From assembly GCA_001557035.1 (NCBI GenBank), contig LSKJ01000316.1:1-23848 (forward strand): a stretch of 23,848 nt of DNA, in the 5' to 3' direction. Position numbers and translations under genes: made by a program. Shown one piece after another: positions 6,721 to 13,345 of this stretch (its first letter is position 1; each line of letters begins with the position of its first letter). Source of the stretch: Rhodospirillaceae bacterium CCH5-H10 (GTDB taxonomy: Bacteria; Pseudomonadota; Alphaproteobacteria; Reyranellales; Reyranellaceae). The notes beneath the pieces were generated by a model that saw nothing but the letters and a program-made list of their open reading frames with translations, ran no database searches and was not told where the DNA came from.

Positions 6721-8163
6721 TCAGCGAATCTCGTGGGTGACGGCCTGGCATTCCTCGCGCACGCGCTGTCCGGGCCAGCCGCCGATGATGGCGGAGAATA
6801 GACCGGCGGGGCCGCCGGCGCGAACGATCAGCAGTCCGTCGGGCTGGAACTTGTCGACGATCTTGTCGGCCATCGACGCGGGCAATCCCTCCGGCACGCC
6901 CTGCGCGCCGTGGATGAGGTCGCGGCCGGGCCGCTTCAGCGCCTGATACAATTCTTCCTCGATGCGCCGGCGATTCCAGCCGCCGTCCTTGAAGATCTTG
7001 TAGTGCTCGGGCGAGAGCACCAGCACGGCGTTGCCCGAATCGCAAAGCTTTGGATGGCCGACGCCGAACAGGCCCATCGCCAGCGAGCGCGTCAGCTCCT
7101 CCGGCGTGCGCGACTTCTGGTCTATGAAGCCGTGCACGCCCTCGGCATGGAACAGCGTGACGGCGCTCTTGCCGGCTTCGATGCCGCGGCGCTGCGCCAG
7201 CGGCTCCCAATCGGGATCGGATTCGTCCTCGGCGAAGCAGAACGTGTACTTGCCGGGATTGCCCAGCGTGGCGCGGTCCATGCCGCCCGGCAGGCCGCCG
7301 CCGACATTGCGCACGATGAGCTGCAGCGCCCGGCCGATCGTGGCGTTGGCACGATTGCCCTGGCCCAGCGCGTTGACGCCCGAGTTCATCCCGACGGCCT
7401 TGGCCGCCGGTCCGTTGATGATGACCAGCGGGCCGGAGAAATGCGTGGTGCAGAGCAGACCGTGCAGCACGAACAGCGGATCGAGCGCCGCCTCCAGCAC
7501 GCCCAGCACCACCGGCAGGTATTCCGGCTTGCAGCCCGCCATCACCGCGTTGATCGCCACCTTCTCGACCGTGCAGGGCGCGAGGTTCGGCGGCACGAGG
7601 CCCACGACCTCGTCGGGCTTGCGGTCGGTGCCGCCCAGCATGCGCAGGATGCGCTCGTCGGTCGGTGGCACGACGGGCAGGCCATCGCTCCAGCCTCGCT
7701 CGAAGCAGGCCTCGATCGGATCGTCCCATTCACCGACCGGGATCTCGCGCGACGCAAGCCCGGGATCGCCGTAGCGCGCGATCAGCGCTTCCTGAACGCC
7801 CGGCTCGACGCTGCGCGAGCCGCATCCGGGCTGCCAGGCCGGCAGGCCCTTGCCCTCGGCCGCCGCGCCGGCGAGGCGGGTCCATTCGGCGCGATCCCAG
7901 CCCACGGTGCGGCCGACTTCGCGGCCGCCTTCGTAGCGGATCAGCGTCGGCACGGCCTCGACCTTGAGATGGAAGGAGCGTTCGAGCTGCTGGTCGTCGA
8001 GCACGCGGCTGACGCCCGACGGAAAGGCAGGATCGTCCTGGGTGATGACGGTAAGCGCACCGGCCTTGTCGAGACTCCGCATCACCGGCTCGACCAGCAC
8101 GCAGGTATGGCATTCGTGCTTGGCGACGATCACCAGCCCGTCCGCGGGCAGCATCTCAATCAT
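6721..8163 (-). CDS. Thioredoxin-like domain fused to a large uncharacterised domain
   Basis: This is a 480-residue protein. Residues 1 to about 105 look thioredoxin-like: a strand (GLVIVAKH), the redox motif CHTC (Cys18, Cys21), the cis-proline loop VEAVPTLIRY, and YEGGREVGRTVGW. From about 140 to the end is a second domain I cannot name, with ERGWSDGLPVVPPTDERILRM, NLAPCTVEKVAINAVMAGC, LVIINGPAAKAVGMNSG, GQGNRANATIGRALQL and a Gly-rich stretch. Two conserved-looking cysteines (Cys197, Cys211) sit in this domain. I infer that the thioredoxin part exchanges electrons with the UGSC selenoprotein encoded 11 bases downstream. The start overlaps the hydrolase stop by 8 bases (ATGATTGA), implying coupling; a second ATG at 8154 is possible. 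Confidence 0.8.
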   Translation of the reverse strand: MIEMLPADGLVIVAKHECHTCVLVEPVMRSLDKAGALTVITQDDPAFPSGVSRVLDDQQLERSFHLKVEAVPTLIRYEGGREVGRTVGWDRAEWTRLAGAAAEGKGLPAWQPGCGSRSVEPGVQEALIARYGDPGLASREIPVGEWDDPIEACFERGWSDGLPVVPPTDERILRMLGGTDRKPDEVVGLVPPNLAPCTVEKVAINAVMAGCKPEYLPVVLGVLEAALDPLFVLHGLLCTTHFSGPLVIINGPAAKAVGMNSGVNALGQGNRANATIGRALQLIVRNVGGGLPGGMDRATLGNPGKYTFCFAEDESDPDWEPLAQRRGIEAGKSAVTLFHAEGVHGFIDQKSRTPEELTRSLAMGLFGVGHPKLCDSGNAVLVLSPEHYKIFKDGGWNRRRIEEELYQALKRPGRDLIHGAQGVPEGLPASMADKIVDKFQPDGLLIVRAGGPAGLFSAIIGGWPGQRVREECQAVTHEIR

Positions 8164-9127
8164 TCAGCAGAGCCTCCACCTGGGCATCGATGAACGCGGC
8201 ATCCTCGGGATTGTCGCGCGGATTGCCGGCGCGATGACCCCATACGGACGGGATCTCCACCAGCTTTCCATACTTGAGATACGGCAACTCTTCCCGGTTG
8301 TCGTCGGTCTGGAAATAGAGATCGGTCGCCGACGGCATCAGCAGCACCTTCGCCTTGATGCCGGCCAGCGCCATCTGCAGATCGCCGCGATAGAGATCGT
8401 TGGCCGAGATGTCGCCCTGCTGCCAGGTGAAAAGCTGGGCCAGCAGATCGTTCATATCGCGTCGCAGAAAATTCGCCTCCCAGGACCGCACGAGGAAGTC
8501 CTCGAGGCTGGCGAAGCCCAGCCCGCGCCACATCTCGCGGCGATAGAAGGTCTGGCTGAGCGCCCAGCCGGCATAGATCCGGCCCATGGCGCGCAATCCC
8601 TGCTGCGGCGTGGCGGCGGCCTGCAGGGTCGTGCGGATGCCTTCGAGGAAGACGAAGTTGTGCGGCGCGGTCTTCGCCGAGCCGCAATTGACCACGATGC
8701 GCTCGACCGCCTCGCCGAACAGCGCACCCCAGTGATAGGCCTGCTGTGCGCCCATCGACCAGCCGTAGACCAGCTTCAGCCGGTCGATGCCGAACAGCTC
8801 GACCAGCATCTGCCGCTGCAGCATCACGTTGTCGAAGGTCGTGACCTCGGGGAAACCGGGTGTGTTCGACGGCGAGGAGGACAGACCGTTGGTCATCATG
8901 TTGGGGATGACGATGAAGTAGCGGCTCGGGTCGAGGCAGTGGCGCACGTCGACCAGCCATTCGATGTCGGTGTGATGGGCGCCGTAGCTGGTCGGATAGA
9001 GGATGACGTTGTCGCGCCTGGGCGAGAGCGTGCCGTAGGTCTTCCAGACGATGCGGGCCTGCTTCAGCGTGCCGCCGCGCTGCAACCGGACGTGATCCGC
9101 CGACCAGATGCCCTCGCTTGTCCGCAT
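8156..9127 (-). CDS. MetX-like alpha/beta hydrolase (homoserine acetyltransferase fold)
   Basis: This 323-residue protein has the alpha/beta hydrolase fold of the homoserine O-acetyltransferase-like group: an early KTYGTLSPRRDNVILYPTSY block, FIVIPNMMTNGLSSSPS, nucleophile elbow YGWSMGAQQ (Ser124), acid in MPSATDLYF (Asp269) and histidine in SVWGHRAG (His298). MetX itself makes O-acetylhomoserine, but many shorter relatives are hydrolases or acyltransferases of unknown substrate. The position in a redox/desaturase operon rather than near methionine genes argues against calling it metX. The ATG at 9127 has a strong AGGAGG. It lies 14 bases after the desaturase and overlaps the thioredoxin fusion gene. 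Confidence 0.85.
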   Translation of the reverse strand: MRTSEGIWSADHVRLQRGGTLKQARIVWKTYGTLSPRRDNVILYPTSYGAHHTDIEWLVDVRHCLDPSRYFIVIPNMMTNGLSSSPSNTPGFPEVTTFDNVMLQRQMLVELFGIDRLKLVYGWSMGAQQAYHWGALFGEAVERIVVNCGSAKTAPHNFVFLEGIRTTLQAAATPQQGLRAMGRIYAGWALSQTFYRREMWRGLGFASLEDFLVRSWEANFLRRDMNDLLAQLFTWQQGDISANDLYRGDLQMALAGIKAKVLLMPSATDLYFQTDDNREELPYLKYGKLVEIPSVWGHRAGNPRDNPEDAAFIDAQVEALLND

Positions 9128-9141
9128 GTTGCGCCTCCTGT

Positions 9142-10065
9142 TCAGCCGAAGCTGCGGATGATCTCGCCGTGCGTCTGGGTATAGCTCTTCGCGACGTATT
9201 TCAGGTGCGGCCGCAGATGCTTGTGCGCCTCGGGCAGGTGATGGAACGGAATGTTCGGCAGCAGGTGATGCTCGGCGTGATAGGGCAGGTTCCACATCAG
9301 GAACCGCACGACGGGATTTGAGATCGTCGTGCGCGTATTGGCGAAGCCGTCGTCGCTGTTGGGGCAGAGCGTGTGCTCGGTCAGCAGATAGAGCCGCAGC
9401 AAGGGTAGGCCGACCAGCAGCGGGATGAACCAGACCCACAGCACCACATCGGTCTTCAGCAGGATCGAGCCCACGATCAGCACGGCATAGAGCGCGAGCA
9501 GCCAGCGGCCCCAGCGCCGCACCTCGGGCCAGGCCGCCTCGTGGATGTAGGTCGCGGCGCCCCGATAGCCGAACGGGAACAGGAAAATGTCGCGCACGCG
9601 GATCATCAGGAACGGGATCGAGCTGACGCGATAGAGATAGCTGCCCCAGCCGGTGGGCGTGACCGCGGTGATCAACTCGGGGTCGCGGTCGGGATCCTGG
9701 GTGTAGCGGTGATGGGCGTAGTGATAGTGCCGGTAGAAGGCCGCGTTGTTCAGGATCGCCGCGCCCGAGAAGAAGGCCAGCAGGTCGGCCATCCAGCGTG
9801 TCTTGAACGAACCGTAGTGCACCGACTCGTGCAGCGCGCCGAACAGCGCGTTGATGAACACGCCCTGCAGCAGCAGCGCCGGCAGCACCCACCAGCTGCC
9901 GCGCGTCTCGAGCACCAGCCAGCCGCCGAGAACGAGCAGCGCGAGATGCGCGGCCGTCTGGATCAGGCCCTTGGTATCGTTGCGCACATAGAGGCGCTTC
10001 AGCACCTCCGCCGGCACCACCCGCATCTGGCGGGCGCGCTGTCCCGTTACTGTATAGGTGCCCAT
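9142..10065 (-). CDS. Membrane fatty-acid desaturase-family protein
   Basis: This 307-residue integral membrane di-iron enzyme has the three histidine boxes of the fatty-acid desaturase superfamily: HESVH (79-83), HYAHH (115-119) and HAEHH (263-267), plus HTLCPNSDDG before the third box and HHLPEAHKHL after it. Hydrophobic segments (about 36-75, 190-225) give a membrane topology with the His boxes on the cytosolic side. The family desaturates, hydroxylates or ketolates lipids, carotenoids or related substrates using O2; the substrate is unknown here. The start at 10065 lies within the last codons of the upstream PPOX gene (19-base overlap). An electron donor would be needed, and the neighbouring redox genes are candidates by inference only. 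Confidence 0.88.
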   Translation of the reverse strand: MGTYTVTGQRARQMRVVPAEVLKRLYVRNDTKGLIQTAAHLALLVLGGWLVLETRGSWWVLPALLLQGVFINALFGALHESVHYGSFKTRWMADLLAFFSGAAILNNAAFYRHYHYAHHRYTQDPDRDPELITAVTPTGWGSYLYRVSSIPFLMIRVRDIFLFPFGYRGAATYIHEAAWPEVRRWGRWLLALYAVLIVGSILLKTDVVLWVWFIPLLVGLPLLRLYLLTEHTLCPNSDDGFANTRTTISNPVVRFLMWNLPYHAEHHLLPNIPFHHLPEAHKHLRPHLKYVAKSYTQTHGEIIRSFG

Positions 10066-10721
10066 AGACCTTCCTTGTACGCATGCTCGGTGGCGGCCTC
10101 GCGCTTCTTCTTCTCTTCCTCGCTGAGGCCGATCTGGTCGCCGACCATGCGCGAGATCGAGGGGAAGGTGCCCTTGGGCTGGACATAGTCCGGCGACCAC
10201 AGGCGCGAGCGCAGCAACGCCTTGGCGCAGTGCAGGTAGGCCTGGCGCACCGAAATCACGATGGCGCATTTCGGCGCCTTGCCCTGCACGGCCATCGAGT
10301 CGAGCAGCTTCGAGTCGACCGAGAGGCGCGCGGTGCCGGCGACGCGCACCGTCTCGTTGACGCCCGGCAGCAGGAAGATCAGCGCGACCTCCGGGTTCTC
10401 GAGGAGATTGCGCAGCGTATCGAGCCGGTTGTTGCCCGGACGATCGGCCAGCGCGATCGTCTTTTCGTCCAGCACCTTGAAGGAGCCCGGCGGATCGCCG
10501 CGCGGGGTGACGTCCTGCTTGCCCGAAGCGTCGGCCGTCGAGATCAGGCAGATGGGCGACAGGGCGATGAAGCGGCCCATGTGTTCGTCGATGCGGCCGA
10601 TATCCTTGATCGCCGCCGTCGCGCTGACCGGCGCGTAGGACGCGACCAGGGCGGCCGCGCCCGCGGCGTCGAGCAGAGCCGGTTGCGTCGGAGGAGCGGA
10701 AAAAGGCACGGAATCGGGCAT
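10047..10721 (-). CDS. PPOX-type FMN flavoprotein, MSMEG_1061-like
   Basis: This 224-residue protein belongs to the pyridoxamine-phosphate-oxidase-like split-barrel flavoproteins. The pattern KQDVTPRGDPPGSF, IALADRPGNNRLDTLRNLLENPEVALIFLLPGVNETVRV and YLHCAKALLRSRLW is typical of the subfamily NCBI names MSMEG_1061-type, which binds FMN (or F420 in relatives) and has no settled reaction. The arginine/asparagine stretch RPGNNRLD would contact the cofactor phosphate. The ATG at 10721 is preceded by GGAGG about nine bases away, the best ribosome site in this operon, and is its first gene. It overlaps the desaturase gene by 19 bases. It could supply reducing equivalents to the desaturase, which is inference. 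Confidence 0.88.
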   Translation of the reverse strand: MPDSVPFSAPPTQPALLDAAGAAALVASYAPVSATAAIKDIGRIDEHMGRFIALSPICLISTADASGKQDVTPRGDPPGSFKVLDEKTIALADRPGNNRLDTLRNLLENPEVALIFLLPGVNETVRVAGTARLSVDSKLLDSMAVQGKAPKCAIVISVRQAYLHCAKALLRSRLWSPDYVQPKGTFPSISRMVGDQIGLSEEEKKKREAATEHAYKEGLWAPIQ

Positions 10722-10832
10722 TTGTTAGACCTCCGGAATTTGCAAGGCAGGGTAGCAGGCACCCTGCTCGGTGGAAACCATCCCGCGCGAGGAGTCGTTG
10801 GTCGTGCAGTCACCAAGCAAGAGGAGGACCAG
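10722..10832. promoter_or_regulatory. Divergent promoter region for the selenoprotein operon and small membrane genes
   Basis: These 111 bases separate the PPOX start (minus) from the first DYDP membrane protein (plus). They hold GGAGG for the minus side (10731-10735) and GAGGAGG for the plus side (from 10821). Promoters for both directions must be here; no clear operator was seen. Confidence 0.45.
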
Positions 10833-11165
10833 ATGAACGACTACGATCCCAACCTGAATCCGGGCCGTCCCGGCTACGATCCCTTGAATCGCCACGCCGA
10901 CCCCTACCGTGCGCCGGATGACGGCCGCCCGGGCTATGTGCTGCTGGCGGCGCTGGCGGGCGTCGCCCTGATCGGTGGCTTCCTGTACTTCGGCAATCCG
11001 CAGAACAGCCCGGCTCCGGAACAGGCCCAGGCGCCGGCTCCGATCGAGCGCACCGTGACGGACACGCCGGCGGCGACCGATACCGATCGTCCGGCCGCCA
11101 TACCGCTGCCCGCCAACCCGGCGCGCCCGGCTCCGGCCACACCGCGTACGGCACCGCAGGAGTAG
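10833..11165 (+). CDS. Small single-pass membrane protein, DYDP paralogue 1
   Basis: I do not recognise a family. The 110-residue protein has a hydrophilic N-terminus starting MNDYDPNLNPGRPGYDP, one transmembrane helix (YVLLAALAGVALIGGFLYF, about residues 36-54) and a periplasmic-looking tail rich in Pro, Ala and Thr with repeated PA units. A strong GAGGAGG site precedes the ATG, which decides this start against upstream in-frame codons. It is followed after four bases by a second gene of the same layout, so they form a tandem pair. An envelope-associated role is a guess from topology. Confidence 0.75.
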   Translation: MNDYDPNLNPGRPGYDPLNRHADPYRAPDDGRPGYVLLAALAGVALIGGFLYFGNPQNSPAPEQAQAPAPIERTVTDTPAATDTDRPAAIPLPANPARPAPATPRTAPQE

Positions 11166-11169
11166 TGCC

Positions 11170-11466
11170 ATGACCGACTACGATCCCAGACTCGACAAAC
11201 CCGTCTACGACGATGTCGTCATGACGCCGAATGCGCCGAGCCGCGGGCTGTATCTCGTGGTCGGCGTGGTGGCCGCGATCGTGGCGGCGGTGGGCCTGAT
11301 GTTCTTCTCCGGCAATACGTCGGATCGAAGCGACATCGCCCGAAGCCCCGATCCGGCCGGGATCAACAGCCAGGCCGATGCGCCTCGGACGCCGGCGGTG
11401 CCGAGGATCACACCGATCCCGGCGACTCCTACGCCGGAGCCCGCGCCGGCGCCGCAACAGCAGTAA
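11170..11466 (+). CDS. Small single-pass membrane protein, DYDP paralogue 2
   Basis: This 98-residue protein has the same plan as the gene just upstream: MTDYDPRLDKPVYDD, one transmembrane helix (GLYLVVGVVAAIVAAVGLMF, about residues 26-45), then a Pro-rich tail ending in PAPAPQQQ. The shared DYDP start and layout indicate an old tandem duplication with strong divergence elsewhere. The gene is followed by a G+C-rich hairpin at 11494-11520. Function unknown. Confidence 0.72.
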   Translation: MTDYDPRLDKPVYDDVVMTPNAPSRGLYLVVGVVAAIVAAVGLMFFSGNTSDRSDIARSPDPAGINSQADAPRTPAVPRITPIPATPTPEPAPAPQQQ

Positions 11467-11493
11467 CGCCGTCTGCCTGTGAGGCAAAAAAGA

Positions 11494-11520
11494 GCCCGAC
11501 CGCGAGATCCGCGGTCGGGC
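11494..11520. terminator. Intrinsic terminator (strong toward minus strand)
   Basis: Perfect 11-bp arms GCCCGACCGCG (11494-11504) and CGCGGTCGGGC (11510-11520) enclose the loop AGATC. Read on the minus strand the hairpin is followed by CTCTTTTTT, a proper U-tract, so it terminates the oxyR transcript. Read on the plus strand only a short CCTTTATT lies downstream, so it may also end the DYDP gene pair weakly. Confidence 0.85.
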
Positions 11521-11609
11521 GCACAGGCCTTTATTCTCTGCACCCAAGACGTAGCACGGCCGCCTGTGGGACCCGTCGAGTCAATCCTGCAGGGCTGACC
11601 TGCACTTCT

Positions 11610-12494
11610 TCATGACTTCGCGAGTTCGGCCTTCAGCGCGTCGCCGAGCGCCCGGAAGGTCTCCGTGCGCGCGGAAGAGCGACGCCACACCAGACCGATC
11701 CGGCGATGGGGAGCGGCGCCCGCCAGCGGGCGCACCGTGACGTCGAGGCCGCGCAGGATGCCGGCATCGATGGCCATCTGCGGCATCAGCGTCACGCCCA
11801 GACCGTTCGCCACCATCTGCGCCAGCGTATGCAGGCTGGTGCCGTTGAAGCCGGCGTTGCGCCGCGCACCCTCCAGTTCGCAGGCCGCCAGCGCCTGGTC
11901 GCGCAGGCAGTGACCGTCCTCCAGCAGCAGCAGGTTCTCGTCGGCGATGCTGGCGGCGGGCCGGTGGCCGGCGGGATGGACGATCGAGAAGCGGTCCTCG
12001 CCGAGATCCATCACCTCGAGATCGCCCAGCGCATAGGGCAACGCCAGCAGCACCGCGTCGAGTTCGCCGGCGTCGAGTTGTTCGAGCAGGCGCGCCGTCT
12101 GGTCCTCGCGCAGATAGAGCTGCAGCTTGGGAAAGGCCGCGCGAAGCCGCGGCATCGCGCGCGGCAGCAGGAACGGGCCGATGGTCGGGATCACGCCGAG
12201 ATGCAGCGGCCCCGACAGCGGATCGCGCGCCGCCTGGGCGAGGTCCATCAGGTCCTCCGCCCCCTTGAGCAGACCACGCGCCCGCTCGGCGATGCTGCGG
12301 CCCAGCGCCGTCGGCACGACCGACCGCTTGGTGCGCTCCAGCAGCGGCGCGCCCAGCAATTCCTCCAACTCCTGGATGCTGGCGCTCAGGGTCGACTGGC
12401 TGACCGAACAGGCCGCCGCCGCCTGGCCGAAGTGGCAGCGGTCGACCACGGCCGCGAGGTAGCGGAGCTGGCGCAGGGTGGGCACGGGCTTCAT
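11610..12494 (-). CDS. oxyR: OxyR, peroxide-sensing LysR-family regulator
   Basis: This 294-residue LysR-family regulator has an N-terminal winged helix-turn-helix (about residues 5-64, with FGQAAAACSVSQSTLSASIQELEELLG) and a C-terminal sensing domain. The peroxide-sensing signature LLLLEDGHCLRDQALAAC carries Cys196 and Cys205, nine apart like Cys199 and Cys208 of E. coli OxyR. In that protein H2O2 oxidises the first Cys and the resulting disulfide switches on transcription. The gene is divergent from ahpC, the usual target. A U-tract terminator lies downstream. Confidence 0.95.
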   Translation of the reverse strand: MKPVPTLRQLRYLAAVVDRCHFGQAAAACSVSQSTLSASIQELEELLGAPLLERTKRSVVPTALGRSIAERARGLLKGAEDLMDLAQAARDPLSGPLHLGVIPTIGPFLLPRAMPRLRAAFPKLQLYLREDQTARLLEQLDAGELDAVLLALPYALGDLEVMDLGEDRFSIVHPAGHRPAASIADENLLLLEDGHCLRDQALAACELEGARRNAGFNGTSLHTLAQMVANGLGVTLMPQMAIDAGILRGLDVTVRPLAGAAPHRRIGLVWRRSSARTETFRALGDALKAELAKS

Positions 12495-12608
12495 GGCAAA
12501 TATGTAATCGCTTTTACCGATTATTCAATTCGGTATTTTGCGCTTCAAACGATCTTAGAATGACCCTAAGTAACGTCTGCCAAGCGTTAACCTAGGAGTT
12601 TCAAGCCA
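12495..12608. promoter_or_regulatory. oxyR-ahpC divergent regulatory region
   Basis: These 114 AT-richer bases separate oxyR and ahpC and should hold both promoters and the OxyR site. An inverted repeat ACCGA (12516-12520) / TCGGT (12530-12534) inside ACCGATTATTCAATTCGGT is the best operator candidate seen, in LysR T-N11-A style. AGGAG (12594-12598) is the ahpC ribosome site. Promoter hexamers are not convincing by eye. Confidence 0.55.
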
Positions 12609-13178
12609 ATGTCCCTCATCAACACCGAGATCAAGCCGTTCAAGGCCACCGCCTACCAGAAGGGCAAGTTCATCGACGTGACCGACGCCGACCTGAAGGG
12701 CAAGGGCAAGTGGTCGGTCGTGTTCTTCTACCCGGCCGACTTCACCTTCGTGTGCCCGACCGAGCTCGAGGACCTGGCCAACAGCTACGCCGAGTTCAAG
12801 AAGCTGGGCGTCGAGATCTACAGCGTCTCGACCGACACGCACTTCAGCCACAAGGCGTGGCACGACAAGTCGGAAGCCATCAAGAAGATCGACTACGTCA
12901 TGGTCGGCGACCCGACCGGCACCATCACCCGCAACTTCGGCGTGATGATCGAGGAAGCCGGCCTGGCCGATCGCGGCACCTTCGTGGTCGACCCGGACGG
13001 CAAGATCCAGATCGTGGAGATCACCGCCGGCGGCATCGGCCGCGACGCCCAGGAGCTGCTGCGCAAGGTCAAGGCCGCCCAGTACGTCGCCGCCCATCCG
13101 GGCGAAGTCTGCCCGGCCGCCTGGAAGGAAGGCGAGAAGACCCTCGCCCCGAGCCTCGACCTGGTCGGCAAGATCTGA
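12609..13178 (+). CDS. ahpC: AhpC, alkyl hydroperoxide reductase peroxiredoxin
   Basis: This 189-residue typical 2-Cys peroxiredoxin, almost the same length as E. coli AhpC (187), reduces H2O2, organic peroxides and peroxynitrite. Peroxidatic Cys49 is in DFTFVCPTE and resolving Cys168 in [19 protein letters not shown] and [14 protein letters not shown] complete the family pattern. The disulfide formed between subunits is reduced by AhpF, encoded downstream. AGGAG precedes the ATG by ten bases. Transcription is probably activated by OxyR, encoded divergently. Confidence 0.97.
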   Translation: MSLINTEIKPFKATAYQKGKFIDVTDADLKGKGKWSVVFFYPADFTFVCPTELEDLANSYAEFKKLGVEIYSVSTDTHFSHKAWHDKSEAIKKIDYVMVGDPTGTITRNFGVMIEEAGLADRGTFVVDPDGKIQIVEITAGGIGRDAQELLRKVKAAQYVAAHPGEVCPAAWKEGEKTLAPSLDLVGKI

Positions 13179-13188
13179 CGACGGAGGG

Positions 13189-13219
13189 GTGGAGAGACCT
13201 CCAAAAGAGGTCCCTCCAC
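13189..13219 (+). repeat. Hairpin just after ahpC
   Basis: Arms 13189-13201 (GTGGAGAGACCTC) and 13207-13219 (GAGGTCCCTCCAC) pair at 12 of 13 positions around the loop CAAAA. There is no U-run after it. It starts ten bases after the ahpC stop and could stabilise the ahpC 3' end or reduce read-through into ahpF, giving more AhpC than AhpF. Confidence 0.6.
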
Positions 13220-13225
13220 TCCGCC

Positions 13226-13285
13226 CTTCGGGCTCCGGTCGGGACGACGGAATTTGTAAAGCCCGTCATCCCGAGCGGAGCGAAG
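13226..13285. repeat. REP-like inverted repeat between ahpC and ahpF
   Basis: Arms of about 24 bases at 13226-13250 and 13263-13285 form an imperfect inverted repeat around AATTTGTAAAGC. The right part continues as GTCATCCCGAGCGGAGCGAAG, related to the element at 6030-6055. It is a member of a dispersed intergenic family inserted within an operon. Confidence 0.7.
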
Positions 13286-13345
13286 CGAAGTCGAGGGATC
13301 TCTCTTCCCTTCGCGACGACGAGTCTTCGATAAGGAGTACCTCCC

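Noticed and set aside
8156..9127. Naming the hydrolase metX
   Set aside because: The fold is MetX-like, but there are no methionine genes nearby and many relatives have other functions.
8156..10186. One 676-codon frame joining the hydrolase to upstream sequence
   Set aside because: The extension beyond 9127 is an alternative frame of the desaturase gene; a strong AGGAGG and the family start support 9127.
10083..10832. N-terminal extension of the first DYDP protein across the PPOX gene
   Set aside because: It is antisense to the flavoprotein, while a strong GAGGAGG lies before the ATG at 10833.
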